NCBI GenBank assembly: GCA_964017045.1
Contig: OZ024807.1
Location: 14,789,441 to 14,853,440, forward strand
Direction: 5' to 3'
DNA from: Omphiscola glabra
Taxonomy: Eukaryota; Mollusca; Gastropoda; Lymnaeidae
DNA length: 64,000 nt
A program made the position numbers and the translations under genes. This document shows, one piece after another, positions 11,601 to 21,292 of the stretch; positions within the stretch are counted from its first letter, which is position 1, and every line of letters starts with the position of its first letter. The notes beneath the pieces were generated by a model. That model had not been told where the DNA came from, ran no database searches, and saw only the letters and a program-made list of their open reading frames with translations.

Positions 11601-13924
11601 TATGTTACTGTCCGATTTTCAAGCGGTTTTCACCGTTGAACTCAGAATTAAAAGATATATAAGAATATATAAAAATCTCAAAATGGCCATCAGGTGAGAA
11701 GCGACTCATTTTGTCGTGGAGGGTCACATATGGGCATGTGTGTGTTTAAAATCTCCATATGTTTGAATGTTTTACTGAAAGTGCCATCTTCTCCCAACAG
11801 GACTCTATGGAATCTCTGATCCATCACTTCAAGTTGTTTACCGAAGGGATCCAAGTGCCACCTGGCTCAACCTATGCAGCAGTTGAAGCCCCTAAGGTAA
11901 GTCTAACTAGCTCTGAGATTGTGCAGGTCTGGTGTGCACCAAAGTGCTGGTGGATAGGGGAAATTGAACCTTGGGAAAGAGAGATTATGTTTTCTTATAG
12001 TCTATTAAATTGCAATTACTAAACTGTCATGGGTTTGATGTTGACACACAAGACTATAAATGAAGCACATACCAAAACAATATATTTAACCCTGTCACAT
12101 GTTTTCACCATTGGTTTTTTTTCTTGTTGTTTTTTTTTTGTATTTTCTATGTGTTCACTCATGAATAAAATACCCAATAGTTCTCTCCTGTTTGTATTGA
12201 TTGTAAAGAGGCTCTTTTGATTTCCAGGGTGAATTTGGAGTGTACCTTGTATCAGATGGCACTAACAAACCTTACAGGTGTAAAATTAAAGCACCTGGAT
12301 TTGCACATTTGGTGAGGTTTTTTTGTTGTTGTTTTTTTGCCTACTCTAAAAGCTGTGTTCTATTTTGTGCTTCATTGAGACCAGTCATTTTTTTAAATCG
12401 TTCAAAATCATATTTTTTAAAATTATAATTTTTGCCTTCAAATCAAGAATATTTAAGAATTCCGCAAAGTAATAATCGATAACTTAAATTTATAACATTT
12501 CCTATTATTAATTTTTGATACCAGTATTCTGACCTGTTTACTCTTACGATTTTGGCATACAATGTATGATTTTGATGTGTATACATTATATTTACTGTAT
12601 GTTAATTTTTTACTATAAGATAATATATTGAATGATTTTGATGATATTGTACAATTTTAAGAGTTTGAAGGTAAAAGGTCTGCAGTATTTTCTTACCATA
12701 ATCTGGTCCTTGTGTGTAATTTTATTATTTTTCCTCCAAAGGCTGCTCTAGACAAGTTGTCCAAAAAACACATGTTGGCTGACGTTGTGGCCATCATAGG
12801 TAAGTAGCTGTTCAAATTTAGCCCTGTGGCAAAACTGAAAGTAAGATTGCCACATTGGTTGTCAGCCAGGAGACTTTTTAAGATAAATCATCATTGAAAG
12901 ATCTGGTATTGAATTTAGCCCGGCCACTGACTATAACGGACATTCTCCCAGGTGCATGCTGTGCACGGTTTGTCATGCTTGGCTGTCACTACATTAAAAT
13001 AGGAGGTGAACAGTCCACACTGGCTTTTTTTAATGGTGTTTTAGTGTGATATGACATATGTCATTGAGGAGCGATGTGTTCCCATTAAAAGCCTTTGACA
13101 TAGAGTAACTACTAGTACAGAATGATCTCAATTAACACTACAGTATTTAAACCCCTTCAGTGTCTATGAACCACAAAAATATGGCTAGCCACCTGTGCAC
13201 TTGTTGCACTGATGTGTATTTACTTGTAATTGAGTGAGATTGCTTAGTGTCAGCAGTCAAAGTACCTACTCGGTTAAATAAAAAGTGGTCCAAATGATAA
13301 GTGTATGACTGTAATCTGGCACAAACCTGCCAGTAAACATATATCATTATTTAAAATTTCTGCTAACACTGCCTAAGAACCTAGCTGTGTTTGATTTGTA
13401 TGAGTTGTCACAAGTTTGATCAATCAGTAGGGTTGTAAAGGACCAAACAGTAAAGCACAGTTATGCAGCAATTTTTGGACAAACCCTAAAGGATGTCCTG
13501 AACAACAAAGGCAGCATATATGGTATTAAAAAATTACAGGTCTATGCAAACACACACACATAAAATAAGATTGGTGTCAACACCAAAGATGACACCAAAG
13601 AAAGTTATGGTTTTTAATTCATTTGTTTGAAGTGGTTTTAACCAAGGGGGGGAAATACTATGCATCATAAGAAATATTTGTTTGGCCCTAGCCATGAGTT
13701 GATCAAATAACATTTAGAACTGTCTGTGCTATCAGAATCATGTAATGGATTGTGTACTTGCTTCTACTTCTATGAAACTAGTTTCGTGATGATTCAGTAA
13801 AGCAACTGTCAGAATATAAATTACATGAGTATTATTATTTTACAAAATTTTAGCATTACTTAGCCAATATGTTTTATTTGCTACAGGTACACTTGATATT
13901 GTGTTTGGAGAGGTTGACAGATAA
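5560..13924 (+). CDS. NDUFS2: NADH dehydrogenase [ubiquinone] iron-sulfur protein 2 (complex I 49-kDa subunit), 12 exons, 5' end missing
   Basis: Core subunit of mitochondrial complex I; with the PSST subunit it forms the ubiquinone pocket in the matrix arm. Exons: 5560-5663, 5879-6069, 6378-6498, 6762-6874, 7446-7520, 8384-8547, 10157-10276, 10662-10791, 11801-11896, 12228-12311, 12742-12799, 13887-13924. All junctions are GT-AG and the frame holds across them, giving 430 complete codons before TAA. Visible hallmarks are GPQHPAAHG (the second His is the quinone-pocket His), the 49-kDa signature [20 protein letters not shown] (quinone-pocket Tyr) and the family's usual end DIVFGEVDR. The family is about 460 residues in animals, so roughly 30-50 residues (mitochondrial leader) are missing. 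The first exon seen starts in phase 2, so a leader exon must precede it; I could not find it in 1-5559. Codons look intact throughout, so this is an active gene rather than a pseudogene. Confidence 0.96.
5879..6069 (+). CDS. NDUFS2: NDUFS2 exon b
   Basis: Acceptor TTCTATAG, donor GTACAT, ends in phase 0. It carries [11 protein letters not shown] and the 49-kDa signature [14 protein letters not shown]. The intron behind it contains a 27-bp direct duplication at about 6098-6151. Confidence 0.96.
6378..6498 (+). CDS. NDUFS2: NDUFS2 exon c
   Basis: Acceptor GAAACAG; the donor GTGGGT is non-optimal but the only one that keeps phase (phase 1, completed by CT of the next exon). It encodes [14 protein letters not shown], with the quinone-pocket Tyr, and [16 protein letters not shown]. 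Confidence 0.94.
6762..6874 (+). CDS. NDUFS2: NDUFS2 exon d
   Basis: Acceptor GATGTTTTCAG, donor GTGCTT, ends in phase 0. It encodes [20 protein letters not shown] and then the [11 protein letters not shown] block, which is highly conserved in the family. Confidence 0.95.
7446..7520 (+). CDS. NDUFS2: NDUFS2 exon e
   Basis: Twenty-five whole codons between CTTTTCAG and GTAAGA. It encodes [20 protein letters not shown]. The preceding intron contains a 20-base G run (7123-7142). Confidence 0.95.
7866..8030 (+). repeat. 24-bp tandem array in NDUFS2 intron
   Basis: About seven units containing GATGGTAGCCAACTTGAC, between exons e and f. The unit length is a multiple of three, producing short open frames that are not genes. 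Confidence 0.85.
8384..8547 (+). CDS. NDUFS2: NDUFS2 exon f
   Basis: Acceptor ATATCACAG, donor GTAAGC, ends in phase 2. It encodes [23 protein letters not shown] and [11 protein letters not shown], aligning without gaps to animal NDUFS2. Confidence 0.95.
8577..9388. mobile_element. hAT-like non-autonomous element in NDUFS2 intron
   Basis: The left end reads GGTGGTTCTCAAA and the right end TTTGAGAACCGCTG, the familiar hAT MITE terminus. The flanks CATTAGAT and ATTTAGAT match at 6 of 8 positions, a decayed 8-bp duplication. About 812 bp, no transposase. Confidence 0.65.
9433..9600. repeat. Imperfect ~85-bp tandem duplication
   Basis: Two copies of a block with CACAGAAGGTTTTGA, TAGGTTAAT and ATTATCAAT, between the hAT-like element and exon g. 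Confidence 0.75.
10025..10134 (+). repeat. 55-bp tandem duplication beside the exon g acceptor
   Basis: Two nearly identical 55-bp copies (10025-10079, 10080-10134) with CAGCTCCAGCTGTTTAAAGG. The second copy differs so that it contains a donor-like GTAAGT. Confidence 0.9.
10157..10276 (+). CDS. NDUFS2: NDUFS2 exon g
   Basis: Acceptor GTTTCAACAG, donor GTGCAG. It encodes [20 protein letters not shown] and [14 protein letters not shown] 55-bp duplication ends 22 bases upstream of it. Confidence 0.95.
10662..10791 (+). CDS. NDUFS2: NDUFS2 exon h
   Basis: Acceptor AAATCTCCAG, donor GTGTGT, ends in phase 0. It encodes [27 protein letters not shown] and PPSRADMK. Confidence 0.95.
11016..11728. 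mobile_element. TA-flanked TIR element, 713 bp, in NDUFS2 intron
   Basis: Nearly perfect inverted termini of about 37 bp start TGTGACCCTCCACGACAAAA and are flanked by TA (11014-11015 and 11729-11730). The TA duplication fits Tc1/mariner-like elements. The interior has a 55-codon open frame (listed separately) but no transposase. Confidence 0.85.
11300..11467 (+). pseudogene. 55-codon open frame inside the 713-bp element
   Basis: Starts [16 protein letters not shown], then an acidic stretch [16 protein letters not shown], and ends VKRVE-TAA. It is central in the element and uninterrupted. It could be the remnant N-terminus of the parent element's protein or a chance frame. I do not recognise the family. 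Confidence 0.3.
11801..11896 (+). CDS. NDUFS2: NDUFS2 exon i
   Basis: Thirty-two codons between TTCTCCCAACAG and GTAAGT. It encodes [20 protein letters not shown] and [10 protein letters not shown]. Confidence 0.95.
12228..12311 (+). CDS. NDUFS2: NDUFS2 exon j
   Basis: Twenty-eight codons between GATTTCCAG and GTGAGG. It encodes [20 protein letters not shown] and APGFAHL. Confidence 0.95.
12529..12682 (-). mobile_element. CAGACCTG-type MITE, 154 bp, in NDUFS2 intron
   Basis: Reverse-complement relative of the element at 51993-52149. The ends are CTGACCTGTTTA and the complement of CAGACCTTTTAC, flanked by CAGTATT (12522-12528 and 12683-12689), a 7-bp duplication. Confidence 0.8.
12742..12799 (+). 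CDS. NDUFS2: NDUFS2 exon k
   Basis: Acceptor TTCCTCCAAAG, donor GTAAGT, ends in phase 1. It encodes [18 protein letters not shown], completing the glycine codon with the last exon. Confidence 0.95.
12800..13886 (+). other. Last NDUFS2 intron, no further feature
   Basis: AT-rich intronic DNA with a short CA run near 13551. No second gene or repeat family was recognised. Confidence 0.6.
13887..13924 (+). CDS. NDUFS2: NDUFS2 terminal coding exon
   Basis: Acceptor TTGCTACAG. It encodes [11 protein letters not shown] followed by TAA at 13922-13924, the invariant end of animal NDUFS2. The codons for GEVDR-stop lie in the first unit of a minisatellite that continues into the 3' UTR. Confidence 0.95.
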
Positions 13925-14133
13925 AGACCTAGCTGTGGAGACATTGACAAATAAAGACCTGTCTGTGGAGAGGTTGAAAGATAGAGACCTAGCTGTTGAG
14001 AGGTTGACAGACAAAGACCTAGCCTTGATAGATAAAGACCTAGCCTTGATAGATAAAGACCTAGCCTTGATAGATAAAGACCTAGCCTTGATAGATAAAG
14101 ACCTAGCCTTGATAGATAAAGACCTAGCTGTGA
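13908..14133 (+). repeat. Minisatellite seeded on the NDUFS2 stop codon
   Basis: Three 30-bp units (13908-13937, 13938-13967, 13968-13997), a 27-bp unit (13998-14024) and five 21-bp units (from 14025). Unit 1 begins GAGAGGTTGACAGATAA, which is coding sequence including the stop. Later units diverge or lose the front half. All unit lengths are multiples of three, so one other frame stays open across the array. Confidence 0.9.
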
Positions 14134-14456
14134 AGCAAGATTTCAGAATGTACATTTGACAGTACAACATTAGATGAATGACGTTTATTGGAGTCGCTGT
14201 GTTTTTTTAAATATGTAAATAATTATTAATGAAGAAAAAAGACCTTGTCCATTAATTTATCCCGCAAATGTGTTAGAATGAGCTTGTATGTTTTGGAAAT
14301 CTCAAGGAATATTCATAGAGCTAACCAGGAATGATATAATTTTTTAAAAATCATATTGCAATCTTCCTAAGAAATTAATTTTGATTAATTAGATGTTTCC
14401 AAAATGTTTTAAATTTTGTTAAAATGTGTTTTGTATTTATATTTATTTTTTCTTTC

Positions 14457-14481
14457 AATAAAAATTATTTTTTCAAATAAA
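14457..14481 (+). terminator. NDUFS2 polyadenylation signals
   Basis: Two AATAAA hexamers, 14457-14462 and 14476-14481, about 540 bp after the stop, in T-rich sequence. They are the first plausible 3' end for NDUFS2. Cleavage is inferred, not observed. Confidence 0.5.
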
Positions 14482-15998
14482 TTTCAGGAATATATGAGAA
14501 TTTAGGATAATTGAGAAAAGAAGGTGCATTCTTTAGTTATGTTTAAGAGTGTTCTCCCCTGCCATCATTTTCTAGAAAATAATTTTTTTTTGTTATAGCT
14601 ATAAGTGTAACTGAACAAGCAACGTGAAATTCCTCACAATATCATTTGCCACTTAATTTATCAGACATGTGATATGGCAGACTTAGTTTTTGTTGTTTGT
14701 AAAAAAAAAAAAAATTAAAAAAATTGTCATTAACGTTTTGTTCTCAAATGAAACCAATTTACTACTCAAGTTTGTCATTGTTTATTTACATGCAGATTTG
14801 AGTCAATAAAAAAAAAAAAAACTTTTTTTAATTCTCATTGGGTTTTCCAAATTTTTGTTCTTTGTTCTTATCAAAATATTGTTTTTTTAAAAGATTCTTG
14901 TGTCTGTTTTAATAAGGGTAGAAATGAGGAGGCCACACGTAAAACCTGCTAAGTAACTTCTGTTTGATTTTGAGAAAAAGCTGTTTTTGTAAATTAACTT
15001 TGCATAGCGGATATAGCATGTAAATTTTTGCTATATTTTAGACTTAAATGAAGCTTTTGATTCGTTACATACACAAAATATTTTAGACTAACCCATCATA
15101 AACATAACCCAGCCAAATTACTGTAGACTAACCCATCATAAACCAGCCAAATTACTGCAGTCTGACCCTTAAAATACCAGCCAAAAATCGATGACACATT
15201 TTATATGTAAGACATGACTTGGCAGGTTTTGCAAGTGGCCTCCTTAAATGATATCCAGATTAGTTGTCACATCGTTGGACTTGAGTGATGAAATTTGAAA
15301 GATAGAATGGTGATTCCTTTCAGTGGTATGATACCAGTGATGTTACCAAATATTTGTGTGCTATTTGCATTTCTGGATCAAGAGAAGAATGTATGTAATG
15401 TTTCTGTGATGCCCTAGGCTGAGGAAAAGTTTCTATGCTAACACGATTGACCAGTTTGACCAAAGGTTTCTGTTCCTCCCTAGCTGACCAAAGGTTTTTG
15501 TGCTGACATGATTGACCAAAGTTTTATGGACCACCTTATAAAGATGTTTAAATAGGCACCACACCTATTGAAAGCTTTTGTGTACTCACTTGATTAACCA
15601 TTTGCGTATGGAATAGGTTTCTGTACATATTACATTTAGTCCATAACGACTAACACATCAACAAAAAAAAGTCCATTTTTTGTTAAAGACATTGTGAGGT
15701 GTAATTAACCCCAGTGGCGTAAGTAAATGGGTTCAGGGGCTGGTCCGCCCTGGGTGATTAATTTTTCTTTATATAGAGGGGCGGCAAGAATACCAACAGC
15801 CAAGTTTTGTGTATAAGACGCGGCAAAATATCTGGGTGGCACCACCAGGTCAAAATCGTGTGTTCTCGCCCTTATCAATCCCATTAAAGTGGAAAACTGA
15901 AAGGTGCTTGCAATCGAGTTTTAATATTTAATTGAAAGTTTTATTACAAGCAGAATCAAAGCAGTTTTCTTAAATTTTCTATTAAGCTTATTTGAAGT
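14482..15998. other. Intergenic DNA after NDUFS2
   Basis: AT-rich. It contains an imperfect two-copy repeat of about 40 bp with GACTAACCCATCATAAAC (15086-15175), repeats of GACCAAAGGTTT near 15450-15530, and an isolated CAGTGGCGTAAG terminus-like motif at about 15713. No gene seen. Confidence 0.5.
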
Positions 15999-16324
15999 GC
16001 AGAAGTTAAGCTTATTTGAAGTGCACAAGTTAAGCTTATTTGAAGTGCACAAGTTAAGCTTATTTGAAGTGCACAAGTTAAGCTTATTTGAAGTGCACAA
16101 GTTAAGCTTATTTGAAGTGCACAAGTTAAGCTTGTTTGAAGTGCACAAGTTAAGCTTGTTTGAAGTGCACAAGTTAAGCTTATTTGAAGTGCACAAGTTA
16201 AGCTTGTTTGAAGTGCACAAGTTAAGCTTGTTTGAAGTGCACAAGTTAAGCTTGTTTGAAGTGCACAAATTAAGCTTGTTTGAAGTGCACAAATTAAGCT
16301 TGTTTGAAGTGCACAAGTTAAGCT
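15999..16324. repeat. 24-bp minisatellite, about 13-14 units
   Basis: Unit core AAGTTAAGCTTATTTGAAGT with A/G variants. The unit is a multiple of three and stop-free in several frames, which yields repeat peptides on both strands; these are not genes. Confidence 0.95.
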
Positions 16325-17048
16325 TCGCACTGGAACTTGTACAAATCTTTTCTTTTTTCTGTTTAAAAAATAATAATAATTTAAACTAATCAGACTTATA
16401 ATGCACTTATCCACCTTATAAGACAAGAGTTTCTTAATTTGGTCTCCAAATATAACACAAGTTCCTTTAGTTACGCAACACTGGGCTATTTCCGTCTTTT
16501 CCTCCGACACACTAGCGTATCAAACTAGAGCGAAATGGTGATGAATGAACACGGCCCTGGTAATTATCATAGCTTAGTGGAGACCCCCGGCCATTAGTGA
16601 AGTTTGTAGACACATCAGAGGGCCGCGCTGGCTGCGGCGCGAATCATTCGGCCACGGTTGTTGGGCCGGCACGAGTAGTGTGACGAATCATGGTGGACGT
16701 GGCTGGAAGGAAAGTATTTTCAGATACATAAACAGATTTGGGGGGGGGGGGGGGGGGTCCCCAGAGGCATTGGTGTCAGTGTCAGAGGGAATGGTGGCTC
16801 GGATAAATGCTGAACCGGGTGCGAAAATTTCATACATCGGGTCCGGGTATTTGAGACAATACCCGGTTGATCCGGGGTTTATTTTTAAAATGTTAATTTC
16901 TCATTTTCAATAGTGTCCCCCCCCCCACCCACCCCAAATGTGGTTAAGTAAAGAGTGCATGTACAGAACCAGTAGCCATGTATAGAACCAGTAGCTATCA
17001 AAAAAGCATTAAATTTGTAGGCTTCAAAACCCTAATATAACCCTAACC
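16325..17048. other. Intergenic DNA with an 18-base G run
   Basis: G run at 16740-16757 and C-rich DNA near 16916-16935. The text CCGGGTATTTGAGACAATAC suggests repeat debris. No gene. Confidence 0.4.
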
Positions 17049-18676
17049 CAGCGGTTCTCAATCTTTTTAGTGCCAAGAACTCCTAATAAGATTAACCAAG
17101 ATTTTGCGACCCACAACCAGAAATATACCTTGAAATTGAGAAACACGTGTTGAGAAGGGGGATGGCATGGCTTTTATCTACAGATAAAACTGTACTGTAA
17201 TGTTAATCTGGGGTGGCGAGAAGCACATATAAAGGCTGGTGGAAGGGTTCTGTACAGAGGGTGCTGTAAGTCAATCCACCAGAATATTTTTTATACTTTT
17301 AATTTAGGCACGAACAAAACAAAAAAAATTAATAAATTCACAGCAACGCAATGACACCAAATATAATATAACATTTAACAAATGATAAGAAACTGACTCA
17401 ATATTTTCTTCTTATTAAATTAGCTGCTGATATCTTGCGAATGAATAAATGTTCCGGTTTTGTTTTTTTTTTTGGTTTTGTTTTTTAATGCAGTTGTAGT
17501 TTAGTCAGAGTGTAGTCTAAGCGTTGTCTGAATGTAGGCATAGTGTAGAGTGTAGTCTGGGTGTATTCTTTGTGTATTCTGAGTGTAGGCAGAGCGTAGG
17601 CAGTGTATGCAGAGTGTAGTCTGGGTGTAGGCAGAGTGTAGTCTGGGTGTAGTCTTAGTGTATTCTGAGTGTAGGCAGAGCGTAGGCAGTGTATGCAGAG
17701 TGTAGTCTGGGTGTAGGCAGAGTGTAGTCTGGGTGTTGTCTTAGTGTATTCTGAGTGTAGGCAGAGCGTAGGCGGTGTATGCAGAGTGTAGTCTGGGTGT
17801 AGGCAGAGTGTATGCAGAGTTTAGAGTATAGTCTGGGTGTAGGCAGAGTGTAGTTTGAGTGTAGGCAGAGTGTAGTCCAGAGTGTATGCAGAGTGTAGAG
17901 TATAGTCTGGGTGTAGGCAGAGTGTAGTTTGAGTGTAGTCAGAGTGTAGTCTGAATGTAGGCAGAGAATAGTCTAAGTGTAGTCTGAGTGAAATCAGAGT
18001 GTAGGCAGAGTGTGGTCTGAGTGTAAAATAGGTGTAATCAGATTTTAGTCAGAGTGTAGTCTAAGTGTAGGCAGAGTGTAGTCAGAGTGTAGTCTGAGTG
18101 TAGTCTGAGTGTGGTCAGAGTGTAGTCTTGTTCTAGTCTCAGTGTAGTCAGAATGACGTCTGAGTGTAATCAGAGTGTAGTCAGAGTAAAGTCTGAGGGT
18201 AGTCAGGATGTAGTCTAAGTGTATTCAGGATGTAGTCTGAGTTTAATCAGGATGTAATCTGAGTGTATTCAGGATTCAGGATGTACTCTGAGTGTAGTCT
18301 GAGTGTAGGCAGAGTTCAGGGTGAAGTTTGGGTGTAGTAAGAGTGTAGGCAGAGTGTAGTCAGCGTGTTGTCTAAGTGTAATCAGAGTGTAGTCAGAGTG
18401 TAGTCTTAGTCTAGTCTGGGTGTAGTCAGGATGAAGTCTGAGTGTAATCAGAGTGTAGTCATAGTGTATTCAGAGTGAAGTTTGAGTGTAGTCAGGATGT
18501 AGTCTGAGTGTAGTCCGAGTTTATTCCGAGTTTAGTCTAGGTGTAGTCTGAGTGTAGTAACAAAAAGATCACTGTAAATAATATTTAAATTTTAAAATGA
18601 AAATTCAAATAAGAAAAATTGCAAATCTTACACATGAAAACATTTTGTCACGCGACCCACGGGCTGAGAACCACTG
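17049..18676. mobile_element. hAT non-autonomous element carrying a GTGTAG minisatellite
   Basis: Left end CAGCGGTTCTCAATC, right end GGGCTGAGAACCACTG, with GCGACCCAC just inside each end. The flanks CCCTAACC (17041-17048) and CCCTGACC (18677-18684) match 7 of 8, an hAT-style duplication. The centre is filled by an array. No transposase. Confidence 0.8.
17505..18555 (+). repeat. Irregular 11-12-bp array (GAGTGTAGTCT / GAGTGTAGGCA)
   Basis: Roughly 1 kb of degenerate units with higher-order copies (for example 17580-17640 resembles 17660-17720 and 17745-17800). It lies wholly inside the hAT element. Confidence 0.9.
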
Positions 18677-19081
18677 CCCTGACCCATAAGCATAACAAAA
18701 TCAAACATGGAGCGTTGTGGGTGTGTGTTTGTTGTTGCTTTGTTGTTTATTTGTTGTTGTTGTTGTTTTTTGTTATTGTTTTATCATTAGTTTGTTAGTT
18801 TTCTTTTACTTATACCAACGTACGCATATTATTTCAATAATTATTTATATCATCATCATCACGGCGATACCATACTAACATTCTTTCAGTTAAGACAAGT
18901 TGCTACAATTATTGAATGCGTGTTAAACTTCATATTTCGGTTCCATTATTTTTTTTCCGGGTCCGTGTAAGTACCGGGTGTGCTTACATGGGCATTTATT
19001 TAAAACTGGTAAGACCGCCAAACATTAGCGACAGCAATGTGTGAACTTCTCATCTGCTAATGTTACTTGACAATAAATGAA

Positions 19082-19523
19082 GGCTGCACCTATTGGTACA
19101 AGGGAACCAGAATTGAGAGGTTGGAATTAAAAAACGATTTAAAATATTTTTGTTGGGTTTGTAGGACAAAATTTGGTATCAAATGAAAGATAATTGAATG
19201 TACTATACGTTTGTAAACTTAATTCTTCATTTTAATGAAAATAAACTACCACAAATGACATCCCAATAGCATTAGTCAAAATGGACCCGGACACGCAGCG
19301 CCCCCTTTCAGACCCAGGACACATTAGACTCAATGATATTCGGATACCATTTGTCGTAGTTTATTTTAGTTAAAATGAAGAATTAAGATTTCAAACGTAT
19401 AGTACATTCAATTACCCTTCATTTGATACCTCATTTTGTCTTAAAAACCCAACAAAAATATTTGAAATCGTTTTTTAATCCCAACCTCTCAATTCTGGTA
19501 CCCGTGTACCAATAGCCACTTCG
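19082..19523. mobile_element. Foldback element copy 1, 442 bp
   Basis: Two long inverted arms around a central segment of a few tens of bp containing GGACCCGGACACGCAGCG. Termini are GGCTGCACCTATTGGTAC and GTACCAATAGCCACTTCG. Flanked by perfect 9-bp repeats ATAAATGAA (19073-19081, 19524-19532), as in Mutator-like elements. No open frame. Confidence 0.9.
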
Positions 19524-19616
19524 ATAAATGAACTCAAGTAAAGCACATTTAAGAATCCCAAATTTCGCTGCACCCCTCTCCCCCCCCCCTCCCCGCCAAT
19601 GATACGTCACTGCCCA

Positions 19617-19850
19617 CTTTTTATTTCACACCCATGAACAATATTAATAGTTTAATGCCCCAACCACTTTTAAAGCAAATATTTATTACATAATGTTGAA
19701 ATCGAGACGATTTCATTTTCCGGAAATAAATTAAAATATTACGCACCAAACGCAGTTGCGTTTTATTTTAAATAATATCATTTGGCGTAGTTATCGGGAA
19801 TTGCATTTTGCGCACTATCCGGAAATAGAATCAGTCACACCACAAGCAAA
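19617..19850 (+). repeat. Dispersed repeat, copy shared with 62885-63330
   Basis: Blocks TTTCACACCCATGAA, ACGCACCAAACGCAGTTGCG and GTTATCGGGAATT recur in the same order at the far end of the window. Diverged; possibly SINE or LINE-tail derived, class unknown. Confidence 0.55.
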
Positions 19851-19895
19851 GTGTATATTATGTGGTTCATAGACGTGATTAACCCATTACATATA

Positions 19896-20337
19896 GGCTG
19901 CACCTATTGGTACACGGGTACCAGAATTGAGATGTTGGGATTAAAAAACGATTTAAAACATTATTGTTGGGTTTGTAAGACCAAATGGGGTATCAAATGA
20001 AAGATAATTGAATTTACTATACGTTTGTAATCTTAATTCTTCAGTTTTACTAAAATAAACTACCACAAATGACATCCGAATAGCATTGAGTCTAATGGTA
20101 CCCGGGTGCGAATGGCGGCGCTGCGTGTCCGGGTCCATTTTGACTAATGCTATTGGGATGTCATTTGTAGTAGTTTATTTTAGTTAAACTAAAGAATTAA
20201 GTTTACAAACGTATAGTCCATTCAATTATCTTTCATTTGATACCAAATTTTGTCTTACAAACCCAACAAAAATATTTTAAATCGTTTTTTAATCCCAAAC
20301 TCTCAATTCTGGTACCCGGGTACCAATAGCCACTTCG
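19896..20337. mobile_element. Foldback element copy 2, 442 bp, centre inverted
   Basis: Same length and termini as copy 1, flanked by perfect 9-bp repeats TTACATATA (19887-19895, 20338-20346). Its central segment reads CGCTGCGTGTCCGGGTCC, the reverse complement of copy 1, so the two elements sit in opposite orientation. Confidence 0.9.
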
Positions 20338-20346
20338 TTACATATA

Positions 20347-21290
20347 ACATGGGTTTTGTGGCGTTTTTAGTCTTAGAATAATATTTGTTTATAAACCATA
20401 AAAATACCTAGATCAGGTTTTATTGAATATTAATTCGTCTCATACCCGCCCCCCCCCCCCGAAAAAAAAAACCCTTAAGCCCCACCTATTTTTCTAGCTT
20501 AACATATTTTACCAAAATTTTAACGACCTGCCGGTAGACGTAAGTGGCCTTCGTAGGACGTTTTCTCAGACACCGATAGGCGCACGTACACTATGTAATG
20601 AGTAAGCCTTTCGCAGCGCCCCCCCCCCCCCCAGGTTTAAACCTTGCTAATATTTAAAAACAAATTATAATAATCCCCCGTTTCTTCCATTACGCTCAAT
20701 GGTACAATACCATCTACTTCCCTCCCCCCTGAAGTCTAGCCGGAGCCAGAACAATCCCGGCCACACCACCTCAACGAGCTATTGTGGTCTCAGTCTTTAA
20801 ATAGTTTGTCATTTCAACGCACTGCATTAGTGTTAGATCGTCCTAACAACAGGCGCACATTTTTTTTAAAAATTATTATTTAGTTTGACCGATTATAATT
20901 CAATCATGCGATCACATTACAGCAAGGCCATTTTGTCGCACGAGGCAAAGGCACGACTGATTGCCCTTCAGTGTGATCATGTCTAGTCTATTGTCACGTC
21001 AGCAAGGGGTGGAGGGCGTGGGGGGGCGGAGTTGATTGCGTCAACACAGGTAGATTATGTCTGGTCTGCCGTCGTGGTGGCTGGCTTAGAATTCGGTGCG
21101 AGCAAATGGGTCGTGGAAATAATAGAGGCGCTGTTTTGATCTCGGTCGTATCGTTTTTAAGACAGTTTAAAACTCGTTCGCTCGGATCCCGTTCAATTTT
21201 TAGCATGTAAACATATTCCTTGGAGACAAAAGCCCACCACGGTACAAACTTTTAGAAAACCAATCTTTTTTTTTTTAAATCTCATCAACT
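20347..21290. other. Intergenic DNA, CpG-containing in the right half
   Basis: C runs at about 20449-20460 and 20618-20632, then a relatively CpG-rich stretch (20930-21190). No exon with good splice sites could be supported. Confidence 0.4.
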
Positions 21291-21292
21291 CA

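Noticed and set aside
13869..14159. Alternative 96-codon protein over the NDUFS2 end
   Set aside because: It is the shifted frame of the last exon and its minisatellite; the conserved frame ends at 13924.
15997..16389. Open frames of 130-184 codons on both strands
   Set aside because: They translate a 24-bp minisatellite; no non-repetitive protein similarity.
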